NCBI GenBank assembly: GCA_018389105.1
Contig: JACATO010001525.1
Coordinates: 762,501-826,500, forward strand
DNA length: 64,000 nt
Direction of reading: 5' to 3'
Origin: Nautilus pompilius
Taxonomy: Eukaryota > Mollusca > Cephalopoda > Nautilida > Nautilidae
A program made the translations under genes and the position numbers. Below, piece after piece: positions 1 through 11,499 of the stretch. Each line of letters opens with the position of its first letter. Positions within the stretch are counted from its first letter, which is position 1. The notes below the pieces were generated by a model that was given only the letters and a program-made list of their open reading frames with translations, searched no databases and had not been told where the DNA came from.

Positions 1-554
1 GACCAATCATAACTTTAGAGCTTCTTCTACACATTCGAATAAAGTTTATATTTCCATAAAGGAAATTCACACCAAAATTAGATCTGATCTGAAATTGTAT
101 TTTTATTATATATGAAATATATATGGTAGTGTGTGTGTGGAGGGCCTAGGCAGACCTGCATTATTTCATTTAAATTACCTAATATTAATTGCATCCCCAT
201 GAGTAGAATCATAATGGGCAGTCAATAATCTAACTTTTCTATCTGGATGAATGTATTTTGGCTTTTGTCTCCTATTTCGAGAAATCAGGAGAAATCAAAC
301 GTAACCTGACTGATACACACAATGTGTTTTATCTAAAATTAAAACCCTACACACATTACATTGTAAAACATAATACTATTTATTGCTAGATATCAGTGAT
401 ATAAAATGGCAGTAGAGTCACTTCTACAACAAATATGAATTACATTTTAAAAACTAGGTTTGTAGATAATAAGTATACTGATATATGACTTTATTTTCTT
501 TCTACTGCTGCTTTCTGATACCTGACACCTCTTATTTTTGATCAGTGTATCAAT
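1..554. other. AT-rich non-coding stretch
   Basis: I see no gene here. The sequence is AT-rich with few CpG dinucleotides and a short TG-rich tract near 130-140. It precedes the C-terminal end of the minus-strand hAT transposase relic. The hAT terminal inverted repeat on this side could not be recognised. Confidence 0.5.
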
Positions 555-1906
555 GTTTGGAGCAAGTGGCTGGGCTGTGGCAACCTTGAGTATGGAGTAC
601 AAGTGAGCGTCAGTAATTTGCGAATGTATTCTTTATTACAGAAAAGATCTGTTCACAGACATACGTTGTCCTAAACATGGACAGAATTGTTTAAGCAAAA
701 GACCTTAACAGGGATAATTTGGTCCTAGATATTGATAAAATGTGCCAATCTCGCTATTAGAAAGCTTATTCTTCAAAACAGGGTCACTGCAGATCAATTA
801 TTTCCATCTGAAGCTCCTCAGAGACCTTGTGAACACTGACAGAAAATGTATTTTGAAAATTTAAAAAGTCTTTCTCAAGGCTTTTAAAGTAAAAAAAATA
901 ACCTTTCTTGGAATTCATTTTTTAACTTACAAATTTTGCTGCTGTATTTTTCTCTGAAGGCATCACAATGTGACTCAGCTGTGTCATGTCATGTGTTTTT
1001 AAGGTCGCAAAGTGTGCCAGATTACTTTCTGAAAGTTGCTTTTCCCAAAGCTGAAGCTTAATTTCGAAGGAACGAATGCAGTCACAAAGTTCTGTCTCCA
1101 AATTGTTGTGGCCTGGCATCTTTTTGTTAAGATAATTCAGATGTTCTGTAATATCCACCATAAAGGCAAGATCTTGAAGCCATTCATTATCCTGTAATTC
1201 AGGTACAACCTTCCCTTTCTGATCTATAAACAACTGTATCTTGCCAAGCAATTCATGGAACCGTCTCATTACAGTTCCCTGACTTAGCCAGCGAACATCG
1301 GTGTGATATGGCAGCCCACGAGAGTTCTCACTTTTCTCTAGAAGGCAGTTAAACTGCCTGTGGTTAATGTCTTGTGCTCATATAAAATTAATCGTTTTTA
1401 TAACTACATCCATAACATTATCCATTTTCAGTCTTTTACTACACAATGCTTCTTGGTGCTAAAAGCAATGCAATGCATAAAAATGATGGCTTAAATTCAC
1501 AGTTAGCAGTTTTTCTTTTAACTTTGTGGCAACTCAAGCTTTTCTACCCACCATTTGTGGTTCTCTGTCTGTAGCCAGACTCACAGCTCATGCCCAGTCT
1601 ACATCTATTTTTTCCATAGCTTCCACCAAACTGTTGAAGATGTCATCACCTGTCGTTGTGTCTTTCATTGAAACCATTTCCACAAACTCTTCTGTTATGT
1701 GCACACTTTTATCAACACCTCAAATGAAAATTGCAAGCTGTGCCACATCAGTTATATCCGTACTTTCATCAATCGCAACTGAAAATGCAACAAAACTTTG
1801 TCCTTCAGTTGACTGTTGAAGTTCTCTGATAAATCAGTAGCTCTCTCTGCGACTGTGTTTCTTGAAAGGCCTATGTTTGCAAAACCTTGGCATTTATCTG
1901 GAAATA
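555..1906 (-). pseudogene. hAT transposase pseudogene (ZBED5/GTF2IRD2-like), C-terminal part
   Basis: Minus-strand remains of a hAT-superfamily transposase of the type behind ZBED5, FAM200 and GTF2IRD2 proteins. Reading leftwards, 1,850-1,530 gives a broken catalytic region with the family signature AIDESTDITDVAQLAIFI, then a stretch resembling DTTTGDDIF. The intact 115-codon piece at 922-1,269 contains WLQDLAFMVDITEHLNYLNK and KLQLWEKQL, typical of the middle of this family. Further left, 555-910 gives EIIDLQCDPVLKNKLS and finally TTYVCEQIFSVIK, the conserved C-terminal dimerisation motif. The frame is broken by several stops and shifts, so no active enzyme is encoded. The N-terminal part continues at 3,251-3,650, because a mariner-type element is inserted in between. 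The family call is firm; the exact subfamily is not. Confidence 0.85.
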
Positions 1907-3250
1907 CAGGGTGACCCCAAAAAAATGGGGCCCAACTTTCGATAGGCTTAATTTCTTAATTTTCTGCAAGAATTGAATGAAACTTTGGTGATAACTAGTT
2001 TATTGTGTTTAAAAACATCATATAAAAACATGAGAGTCTTTGGACTTTTCTTCTTTATTCTAGAGCATGTGTTCGAGGTGACCTCCATTTAGCTCTGTGC
2101 ATTTCTTGAGGCGCAGCACAAAGTTGTCCATGACGTCCTTACAAACCGACCGACTAATGGCTCTGACCTCCTCCCTGATAGCTTCCTTGAGTTCCGTGAT
2201 GGTCCTGGGTCTCCCTGCATACACTCTGTCTTTAAGGTAGCCCTAGAGAAAGAAATCTGGGGGACTAAGGTCTGGGCTGTGAGGTGCCCACTCAAAATCA
2301 GTCTTGAGACTGATCACACGGCCACCAAAGTTCTCTTTCAGCCAATCTTGGGACAGGTTTAAGGTGTGAGAGCTTGCTCCATCTTGCTGGAACCAGAACT
2401 TCCCCATAAGCGATGGGTACAGGATCTGCAGCTCACTCTTGAAGGTTTTGAGGACCTCAACATACCGCTCCTTGGTGACTGTAACTGTCGCGCCAGATTC
2501 CTGGAAGAAGAATGGTCTGATGATGCCTCTGGCTGAGATTGCAGTCCATACCGTGCACTTAGGGGAGTGTAGAGGCTTAGTGGCTACCTCATTTGGTCTG
2601 GAGGTCCCTCAGATGACATTTGTCTTCGAGTTTACCTTTCCTTCAAGATGGAAGTGAGCTTCATCTGAGGTCCAAAGGAGGTTAAGGAAAGTTGGGGTCT
2701 CCTGAATCTTCTCCAGTAGCTTGACTGCCATAGCCTTTCTCTGCTCCTTGTCTGAGGCTGTAAGGGTCTGCTTCGTCTGTATTCTGTATGGGTAGGCCTT
2801 TACATCCATTACTAGCACTCTTCTGCAAGTCTCACGGGATATACCGAGGGACTGACTTCACTTGCGCACGGAGCGTTTCGGACTCTGCTGAACTTACTCT
2901 CTCACGCTCTCGACTAGCTCAACTGTACGCTTCCTGGGGTGTCCTGAATGGCTTGGACGGTTGTCACTGGCTGCATTGAGGTTTTCCACTGTCCCATAGT
3001 TCTCAAAGTGGTCCACCCAGTCCTGTTTCACATTCGAACTGATGCATGAAAGTGCCCTGCACTTTCTTGAACGAGCCTGTCTTGTAGTAATGTTTGACGC
3101 AGTATATTCTTTGCTGGAGCTCCCATTGAGATCTAGTTGTGTTCACAGGCGTTGCTTCTGTCATGTCCTGCAAAGTAAGGGTGATTAGTGATTGAATGAA
3201 GGATATATCACAAAAAGTATGCGCGGAGCCCATTTTTTTGGGTCACCCTG
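1907..3250 (-). mobile_element. IS630/Tc1/mariner-superfamily transposon, nested in the hAT relic
   Basis: The ends form a terminal inverted repeat of about 26 bp: CAGGGTGACCCCAAAAAAAT at the left and its near-complement ending TTTTTTTGGGTCACCCTG at the right. A TA dinucleotide sits directly left (1,905-1,906), as expected for this superfamily. The right flank reads CA, so that half of the TA duplication has probably mutated. The element interrupts the hAT reading frame, so it inserted later. It is about 1.34 kb and carries one decayed transposase gene on the minus strand. Confidence 0.88.
2060..3164 (-). pseudogene. Broken mariner-type transposase (DUF4817 helix-turn-helix type)
   Basis: A near full-length (about 367 codon) transposase reading frame on the minus strand, broken by at least two frameshifts and several stops. 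The start is set by an ATG at 3,164 followed by a helix-turn-helix-like N-terminus (IYCVKHYYKTGSFKKVQGTF), typical of the DUF4817-containing family. All three catalytic acidic residues can still be located: D in TSDEAHFHLEG (about 2,650), D in FWFQQDGASSHT (about 2,390) and D in APHSPDLSPPDFFL (about 2,270). Directly after the last motif a stop replaces the usual Trp of the FFLWGYLK block. The C-terminus ends in GGHLEHML, as in relatives. It is inactive as it stands. The same family left the deleted copy at 11,103-11,497. Confidence 0.85.
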
Positions 3251-3650
3251 CAGTTCATGCATCTTTTCAAAAAGTTTCCTTCCAAAAATGGCTTCGATGA
3301 CAGCTACTTCATGAGCAATCATCAGCATCATCTATTGTATGAGCATATTTAAATACTGACTGCTGTTTTTCAATAACTTTGTCCTTGCATAACTTCCCAG
3401 TATAGTTATCGTACTTCACAGCATGATTAGTATTATAATGTCTTCAAACGTTGCACACTTTGGCAACAGAAACCTGTTGTGTGCAAATCAAGCAGATTGG
3501 CATTGAATTCACTTTCACAAAGAGATATGAATTTCTCAACTTTTCTTGAATCACACAACATTCTTTGTCTGTTTTTTTCTTTTCTTTGATAACATAATTA
3601 TGGGTCCTTATTATTGAATTCAAAAGTATCCTTCAATTAAAAATACTTAG
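3251..3650 (-). pseudogene. hAT transposase pseudogene, N-terminal part with BED-type zinc finger
   Basis: This continues the split hAT relic at 555-1,906. On the minus strand, allowing for stops and shifts, it reads LLDLHTTGF and CLICTQQVSVAKVCNV, followed by RHYNTNHAVKYDNYTGKL. That has the Cys-x2-Cys...His-x4-His layout of a BED zinc finger followed by the usual HxxKYDxYxG linker. Closer to the mariner insertion it reads IFGRKLFEKMHEL, matching the family block KPFTEGEFVKxCM. Order and orientation agree with the C-terminal part on the other side of the insertion, so the two are halves of one element. Confidence 0.75.
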
Positions 3651-5399
3651 CACGACTCTATATATATATACATATTCAAAACGCGCAGCAGTGGGTGGGT
3701 GACTGATACTATCTCCCTTTTAGGTGTAGTGGTCGATGATTACGATTCCTCTTTGACATTTCTTGGCTCACTTGCTGCTGTCTGTTGGCAGTTGGTACCG
3801 TGGTTGCTTGTGTCGTCAACAAGGTCAAATTTCTCTTGGTGTTCTATACTCATTGCTTTGAAAATCGGATCCAGTTGATAACTTGATCAGCCTGCACATC
3901 CTGTTTTCATTGGATAAAATGTGGTGTGGGCCACCAATCAAAGGTGTTACCTAGCTTCTGGCAGTGGGTGTGAAACCAATTTCAACTTACAATAGTTTCA
4001 TTTCATATAATGTGAGTCAATTTACTTCTCTATACAATGACTAAATTTTATTATACTGGGCTTTACTTCCTTGTATTTCATATAACTTTTATTATTTGTT
4101 CTATTGTTGGGTAAGAATTTATCTTATTGTGCTTTTAATTGAATACAATAATTGTACTTCCACGAAATATCAGTTCTTTTTATTTGGTTATAGTTTGTGC
4201 GTGTGTGTTGGTCAGGTCTTCTTCCATTAACTTTGGCAGGTGCTATAAAGGATGAGATCCAGTTTTTGTTTTAATATTTTGGTGGGTGGGATGCTATAAA
4301 TGTCTATTACAATGTGCATGCTATTGTCTGTACATCAGGGATGCAAATGAAAGGTTAGGAGGGGGCAGTCTCTGTCAGCCTCTCTGTGGGCTGGTCATAT
4401 GTTTTTGGCACCCCTGGTTTACCCTGTCTTCTGGAGCAAGTCTGGGTGATGAAAAGGCAGTAAATCAGAACTGTGAAAATGTTGTCTCCCTTTGTGTAGC
4501 AACTACCCTAACTCACCAAAAGATGTTCATTTGAAATATATTCCAAACAAAATACAGTAAAGATCTGAGCCTCAAATAAACTCTTGAGTTTCTCTCAGAA
4601 ACCATGATGACTCGAGGAAAATTTTAGAATATGTCTGACCACTCATTTTGGTCACAGATGGTTGGAAACAAAATGGCTTCCTACTGATTAAAGTCTGTGT
4701 GTGAATAGAGTGTATGGGAAATATAATGCTAAAAACGAAATGTATTACATGAAACTGGAGCTTAGAAAAATCTTAGCTTTACTTTACAGAAAAAATAATG
4801 CTTTGGGACATCGTTATTAGTTGATTTGTTTGTTCTGAATTGGCTGGCAGTTTTCCGGCTGTGTTTACAATACCTTGTGATTTAGCGCTATCTAAATACT
4901 GGTCTTTGAAGAAAACCACCAGATAGCTACTTTGTGTATTTTCTCTTCCAGTCATAGTAATGTGTAGAAGGCTGTATTTTTGAAAGAATAAGACTATTAG
5001 TTAATCATCTAATATTAAGACCTGAAATATGTATCATTTGAGCATCCCTAGTACTAGTTTTGTTGACTACTTTATTTCAGGTTACATAAAATTTCAAATA
5101 TAATAAATGAGATGAAATGAAATTTAATTTGTCTCATTGTGAAAGAAAAGTTTATAAAAATCTGTGTTGGAACCAACCAACATGAAATGACCAGTGCAGA
5201 CCTGTTGTATACCTTTATAAAAAAAAAATTTTTTTTAAATTATTTTTTTTTTTAGAATATTTGCTGAGGTGATGTATTTCAATCTGCTTAAATAACAGGA
5301 GTAAATGTCTGGTTTCTGTACATCGTACGGCTTGCTGTGAGCTGTTGCAGACAACGAAGAGAGGCAAATGTTCTCTGTATAGCGTCATAATAGTAGGGA
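3651..5399. other. Non-coding, AT-rich; possible hAT-like terminal motifs
   Basis: No gene recognised. CAGGGATGCAAATGA at 4,336 and the complementary-type TCATTTGAGCATCCCTAGTA at 5,034-5,053 look like a degraded terminal-repeat pair. The flanks show no matching target duplication, so I do not call an element. A homopolymer-rich A/T tract lies at 5,218-5,252. Confidence 0.4.
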
Positions 5400-5568
5400 C
5401 TTTGTGGGTGCCAGCTTCTAAAATGGGGATTTAGAGGGTGAGTGCCGGAACTCTTTATTTTTAGACGTGGGAGTAACCCCATGCTGTCAGCTGGTGAAAA
5501 AAGGGCAAGGGGGGGAAAAAAATTCTAGGGGCGTAAGCCAAGCCGAGTTGGCCCCCCAGCTGGTGGTT
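5400..5568 (-). repeat. tRNA-derived SINE, fragment A
   Basis: On the minus strand this follows the body of the SINE family best seen at 25,843-26,142: a CCAGCTGGGG start of the post-tRNA region, TTGGCTT repeats, CACCAGCTG, then CCCACGTCTAAAAATAAAG. The tRNA-like head is missing beyond about 5,568. Divergence suggests an old copy. Confidence 0.5.
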
Positions 5569-6130
5569 AGTGCCCTAAGTTATGCATGTTTATTTATCTA
5601 TTGCCATTGAAAGAATGAAAACTGCAGTTTGGGCTGTAAATTTAGGTTTCGTATAAAAAGAAGTAAAGCTTGGGTGACTAGCAGCTGAGTAATGTGTTAA
5701 AGTTTGATTTCAGGGTTTGATGTGGTAGTGTACTTTTTAAAATTAATTTTGAATTAGATAAATTTACTTAGCTTCCTGTTACAATGTAATGAAACTATCT
5801 CTGTTATCAACTACCAAAATGGCTTCCAAACATTTCTTGTGATTCAATGAATGAAAATCTTGTAGCTTTTGTTTTTTTTTTTTTTTTCCAGATATGACTC
5901 CTTATGTCTTTAAGTATTTCTTTTTGGGTCAGGCAAAGTTGCATTTGAATGTACCCAGCCAAAAAAATGGTTATGTTGCTATAACTTTTAGTTTAAATAA
6001 AAGTACTTTTTCAAAGCCTTAATTATGAATAATTGGGAAAAAAACTTCATTATGTATGCCAGTCAGATGTCAGCCAAATCCTGTAAATGAGACTCTGATA
6101 TTTACTAAGCCTTTAGAGTTAAGTAAAGAA
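5569..6130. other. Non-coding AT-rich spacer
   Basis: No coding signal. A run of about 17 T lies at 5,870-5,887. Confidence 0.4.
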
Positions 6131-6415
6131 TGGTAAACTACTGGATCACTGCAGTTGAGGAGGGCCCAAGTCCATATCTCGGTTGGAACCAGCTTGGTTT
6201 GCCATGGTTTCTTTTTGCTCTTCTCTACCAGCTGGCCGCTGGTTTTCATCCAGGCACTTTAATTTCCTTCCACATCTGAAAATAAGAGTTCTAGTAAGGG
6301 CTTTCTTTTCAGTCTTTGTGCTGACAACACTTAAATACTTCACCATCCTGGAAGGACCTGGCCTCTCATCAAGTGCGATGATGAGTCATCTTGCTGGTGC
6401 CATGGCAAAGTATCT
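6131..6415 (+). repeat. tRNA-derived SINE, copy B
   Basis: Plus-strand copy with a decayed tRNA-like head (GGTAAACTACTGGATCACTG), the GGTTGGAACCAGCTTGGTTT segment, GCCATGGTTTCTTTTTGCTC, CAGCTGGCCGCTGG and the tail motif CCACATCTGAAAATAAGAGT. It aligns by eye along its whole length with copies C and G. Confidence 0.6.
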
Positions 6416-9132
6416 AATGATGATGATGATAAAGATATGAGACAGATCTGAAAATAAGCATTTTCAAAGGGTTGATACACCAGTAGATGGTCAGACAGGC
6501 TTGAAAACTCACATAAAGTCCTTTGATGTGAATTGTTTATCCAGCAATTTCTCAAAACCATTGAGACTTTTTTGCTTCTATACTTAATAAACTCAATCCT
6601 CCTGAGATGGATGCTCTGTATCTCTGAAACTGAGAGAAAGAAAGAATAACTTTATCATTAGTGCTGCTTTTGTGAGTACCTATGATGCATAGCACATGCA
6701 ATCCTCTGTTCTGTAGCTTAGATTCTGGTTGGAAGCAAAGCAGCATTTTTTTGGGGGGGTCTTTCCCCATCAAGTGTCTTCCTTGAAACACCTTGTACAC
6801 CACTTGATGTTCTGTTGATGGTGATGGAGTAAGATTGAAATAGACAGCCAAGGTTGAGATTCATGCTGGTTTTTAAGGCTGATATTGCCTGGTCCAATAC
6901 CAGATGCTTGGGTTGATGTCTGTAAATTCCAGAAAGCACCAAGAAGAAAAGATGATGATGATAATTTCCATGAGGCAGCACATACATGCAGTGTGTACTC
7001 GCAGGGCCTAGCCCGTGAGGGATGCTTTGATGAAGAATCCATGCAGAAAACAGTGATGTAGTTTTTTTCTTCTTTAATTTGCACCTAATTGTGTTTAACG
7101 GGTTGGATGACAGAAGACAGCACATAAGAAACATGCTGTTAATGTTCATGTCTTAGGGCCGTCGTTATAGTGAGAAGAGAAACGATCCAAACTAAGTAGG
7201 AGGGTAAACAAATTTGGTTGTTTAGCTTCCTACCTATCAGAGAAATAATATGCAAAGTAATTACTTTATAAAGTCAGAAAATAATTTTTATCTTAAATTA
7301 TACCATCTAGATTGCCCAGCCCAGAAACACCAGTTAGTAATTGTGTTCAACTTGTCTTGAGTAACACACATTTGAGTGGTAGAGGGATACAAATGCACTC
7401 TAGGTATTATACAGAGGGTTATGTATATGAAGTTTATGAATCTGTAGGAAATGAGATTATGGGGCCAATGTGAGCATAGGGTCGGGTATAGTTTCCACTT
7501 ACAAAAATGCTGAAACCAACTAATATTTCAGTAGTAAGTTAACTTCTTTCAAGAAAAGGGGTATGCACTAGTGGCTGCAATTGTAGACTCACCAATGAAA
7601 TTATTCCCTTACATTATCTGTACTCAGTTTATTAGCTCAGTTAATAAGTGAAACAAAATTTGGTATTGCACAACCTAAATTCAATGAAATCGAGAATGTA
7701 AAGGATGGAGAACAGAGGTGACGCATTCAAAATACAAAGACAAAATATTAGCAATTGTGACATGTGCAGTGTGAATACATAATAGTAAAAGAAAGGAAAT
7801 ATGCAAATTACAAGCTCACAATTTTTTTTACTTAAAAAAGAATTAATGAAATACATGCATTTAATTTATTTCACAATGGTTTTAAATTACAAATAAATAA
7901 AGAGTTCTAGTTTATAGTCTGCTGATGAGCTGACCACTATCTTTATGCCTGCCAAACAAATGTTACATGCAGAATTCATGCCAAGATCCCAAATATAACT
8001 GATTTACAAGGAATCTGAGAAGAAAAGTAGGAATAGTTTAACTTTTATCCAAACTATCGTCCAAATGTTATTGTTAATGATGTGTACCTTTTGCAATAGC
8101 TTTTTATCCATGTCTTCAACATGCACTGGGGATGTGTCGATTATAAAAATGGCCAATTATTGATTTATTGGCTGAGATAATCACCAAATAATAAATTCAT
8201 AACGGAATTTTTGGTTTGCTCCTGTTGGGAACTGTACAGAGTTAACAATAAAAGTTTATTTGCTAATGAAAAATTAGAGTATAAACTCCTTGAATAATTG
8301 CTCAGTTCATGTAAACTCTAATGATGGATTTCTGAAGTTTCTTTTAACCTCCTTTATCCCTTTGTTTTCTTGAAGAGAGAGGGCTTTGATCTAATTTTTC
8401 TGACACTTTCTGTGAAGTAGAATTTGAAAGAAAGCATTTCCTTTTCTGTTGTAGATTTGGCAGAACCATGGGAGAGGAATCATTTTCTTTTCTTGGAAAT
8501 ACAAATAGGGTTTGCTGAATCTAAAATGTTCTTTTCTGATGCTTATTTTGAAAATTGTTTGCCTAAGACTGGGTCGGTGTTTCTTTTTTTAAAAAACGTT
8601 GCTCTTAGCTCTCTGTGTGTGTTGAAATATTCATTCATTAGTAACCATATTTCTGACAATCTTTCTAATGAAAGCCGTCTACCCCTGTGTGTTATTACTT
8701 TTTTCATTGAGTCTGTAGTTTTGGTGTCACTCATGCTGTCATTTTTACCTTGATACATTCAATTTATTAAAAATTCTTTGATAGTGCAATGCAATTTCTT
8801 TCCATTTTGTGGAGCTAAGTGCGTTATTAGACATACAGCCGTGTATATGTATGCCAGGGCCTTCTCTTAAAATAAATCTGGCTTTTCCTTCTAATCTTGC
8901 CTGCTATAACAGCAGTACTGTCACATCTAAAAGACACATTTGTCGCTTAAGTTCAGTGTCTTAGAGATGAAATATTCTCCTCAGTTGAAATGCTCTTATT
9001 GCCTGGCATTGATGTCACTGTCAAAATAACATATAACAACAGGACATACTTAAGAACTTCCTCTATCACTACTGATAGAAATTGGACTCATTTTTTTAAT
9101 GCTAATAACGGTATTTTCGTTCACTAAAGCTT
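6416..9132. other. Long non-coding stretch
   Basis: No recognisable gene. Short open frames occur on both strands, such as the 143-codon minus frame at 6,718-7,149, but two further frames are open in the same place and none resembles a known family. A segment at about 8,245-8,325 is similar to 15,460-15,540 (GTATTTGCTGATGAAAATTA against GTTTATTTGCTAATGAAAAA), so it is an unclassified dispersed repeat. Confidence 0.35.
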
Positions 9133-9272
9133 TTAACTCTTTTGAAGAATATGCCCCTATATTAAGCAGGGAGTAGATGCTAATCCAGAAAGAGTAGTCC
9201 CATAAATAACCATTTCCAAGCTTTTACAGGTAACTTCCTGTTAATATAGGGGCATATTCCTCAAAGAGTTGA
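9133..9272. repeat. Inverted repeat forming a 38-bp stem
   Basis: The arms AACTCTTTTGAAGAATATGC (9,134) and its complement ending CCTCAAAGAGTT (to 9,271) pair over about 38 bp with a few mismatches and a loop of about 60 nt. The core ATATGCCCCTATATTAA is perfectly complementary. It could be a very small MITE or the footprint of a hairpin RNA. No target duplication was seen. Confidence 0.7.
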
Positions 9273-9729
9273 GATTGCTGTAGGTTTACTTCTACTGCGG
9301 CCGTACTTTGATGCAGTTTGTGAATCTGTCAACATTTTTTAGAGAAATGGTTTGTGTGAATGCTGGATGAAATTAGTAAATTATGTTCAGTGAGAAAATG
9401 GGTAAGCATTACATCCACTCTTGTAACTGCATCCATGCTAGTCTCTACCTCTGGTTTGAAGAAAAACGTGAGCTATGCAAATCTTTGTGCCTTTTTGTAG
9501 CAATATATTTTCTGCGGGACAAAGTGTACAGAATATATGGTTTTCACTTGTTTTGGATAATTTGATGCATGGCTGTATCTTTCCAATATAACTAAACAGT
9601 TTGTGGTGGTGGTCACAATGACACTTCTAAATGGGCTATGCATCATTCTGATTTCTGATTGGCTGATATTTTAATTATTAGTCAAACAGAAATCTGTGTT
9701 TAAAAAAATGTTTTGAGTATAGCTGCAGA
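9273..9729. other. Non-coding spacer
   Basis: No gene or repeat recognised apart from the 8-bp target copy GCTGCAGA at 9,722-9,729, which belongs to the MITE that follows. Confidence 0.4.
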
Positions 9730-10178
9730 CAGGGGCGTAGCTAGCGTTTGTGCCGCCCGGGGCAGTCGTAGAATTTGCCGCCCTCTAAATAACGTAGAAT
9801 TTCAAAACCTCCAAAAAATTCATTTTTTATTTATTTATTTATTGAAAAAAAGTACTATTAGAAAATAAAAATTATCAAATATATAATGAGAAAATATTGA
9901 TATTCAATTCAAAATTAATTAGAAGTGACTCACTTCAAGTGAGCAAATTTTAGAAAAACTTTCTTCCTTTCAAAAAACTACCATTAAAAATTGAACGAAA
10001 AATTCAGGAAAAAAATAATATCTGGAAAAATAGAACGAAAAAATACATTATATATGTAACATACTGTCCTGAACTAAATTTGACAAACGCGCACTCGGAC
10101 CAAAAAATGCCGCCCCCCCCCCAAAACGTGCCGCCCGGGGCGGACCGCCCCTGCCGCCCCCCATTAGCTACGCCCCTG
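9730..10178. mobile_element. Non-autonomous hAT element (MITE), 449 bp
   Basis: The left end CAGGGGCGTAGCTAGC and the right end, CAGGGGCGTAGCTAATG when complemented, form terminal inverted repeats. Flanking both ends is the identical octamer GCTGCAGA (9,722-9,729 and 10,179-10,186). An 8-bp target duplication with CAGGG-type ends is diagnostic of hAT transposition. The subterminal regions are unusually GC-rich (GCCGCCCGGGGC motifs on both sides), while the middle is very AT-rich and encodes nothing. The intact duplication suggests a fairly recent insertion. Confidence 0.9.
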
Positions 10179-10186
10179 GCTGCAGA

Positions 10187-11100
10187 AGAAAAGTGCTTAA
10201 ATGACTATGGTCTTGGTAGTGTCATCTTCTATTTCAACCCGTAACAATGTAACATAATCTTGTATGTTGTTTTTTCATCTGACTGATATGATAAGGAATA
10301 AATAATTTGGGTTATCTACTCCATCAGAGCTCACGATAACAAAAAAAAACAAAAAAAAAAACACATTTCCATTCAACATTACACAATCATCATCAACTTT
10401 CCAGGTTGGAGGGGATGCCCCCTGCAGACACCCATGCTCTATGTAACTACTTGGGTTGTATTTGCACTCCACTACTTTTCGAATCTATATCACTCAGAAC
10501 AGGTTGAGCCATGGGAGCTGTGACACTCAGTACCTTTCTCATTAATATAACCCTTTCTAATGACAAATCCACATGTTTCTCCAACCCCACGTTTTTGCAT
10601 TACAAGTCTGCTGACTAAATATACAGCCAGTTCAACACAAGTTCTAGGCTGGGGAAGTGGTATAAGTCAGGTAAAAAATGATGTTGGCACATGGAGGGTT
10701 AACCATAAATGGACTGACTGAAATAGTCTGCATGTATAGACAAGAAATTAGCTAAACTAGTTTAGAGTACCTATAGATGACAAAATAGGTCTCATGAGGC
10801 AATCAGCTTTGTCGAGTTAAGGCAAATACTGGTCTTGTTATTGCAAACATATTTAGATGGAATATTCTAATTTTTTTAAAGTAAGAAAATAACTTTGCAA
10901 CCATCATAGCATACACACGGAGTAGTTTAACAGTACATTTGAATTTGTATGAATCTGAGAACATGTGTGTGTGTGAAAAATTACATGACAAAGTTATATG
11001 CTAAGTTTATGCTGGAACTTTGGCCCAGGTCTTTCTCTTCATCAAAATACCCTTTTCATTTCTATTCCTGAGTTCACAATTATGGATATTAGCACATATA
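10187..11100. other. Non-coding AT-rich stretch
   Basis: No gene recognised. A-rich tracts lie at 10,340-10,362 and a short TG microsatellite near 10,963-10,973. Confidence 0.4.
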
Positions 11101-11102
11101 TA

Positions 11103-11497
11103 CAGGGTGAGTCAAAAGTAGCACCCAGTTTCTGCAAAGTCATGCTCATGTTGTGTATCGTGAAAAGCCTCGTACTATTCAGGAATTGAAAGCTAAAATC
11201 ACTGAAAAGTTTGAGGAAATTGATAGCGAACTCTGCAAGTGTGTGTGTGTGTCACTCTGTGCCTGCTCGATTGCAATTGTGCATTGATCACGAGGGAGGA
11301 CACTTTGAACATTGAAAGTAAAACAGCCTGTTACAATTCCTTATTCCCTGAATAAAATGGAATAATTTGAAATAATTAATTTGAAAACACGTCTTTCATT
11401 TATTTCTACCTTCTTGCACACTGTAATACAAATGGCAAACAAACAACAAACTGACAGCCCTAAAACTGGAATTTGGTGCTACTTTTGACTCACCCGG
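11103..11497 (+). mobile_element. Internally deleted mariner-type element, 395 bp
   Basis: The terminal inverted repeats are about 24 bp with one mismatch: CAGGGTGAGTCAAAAGTAGC on the left and CCGGGTGAGTCAAAAGTAGC when the right end is complemented. Both ends are flanked by TA (11,101-11,102 and 11,498-11,499), the target duplication of Tc1/mariner elements. The interior keeps only the C-terminal end of a transposase on the plus strand: RKPRTIQELKAKITEKFEEI near 11,165, then a frame-shifted RLQLCIDHEGGHFEH at about 11,266-11,310. It cannot move without a helper enzyme. Confidence 0.88.
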
Positions 11498-11499
11498 TA

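Noticed and set aside
1526-1819. Plus-strand 97-codon frame
   Set aside because: It is the antisense of the catalytic region of the hAT transposase relic.
4336-5053. A complete hAT element between CAGGGATGC and GCATCCCTAG
   Set aside because: The flanking octamers do not match and the interior has no transposase trace.
6718-7149. Minus-strand 143-codon frame as a gene
   Set aside because: Overlaps two other open minus frames, lacks splice or promoter support and resembles no family.
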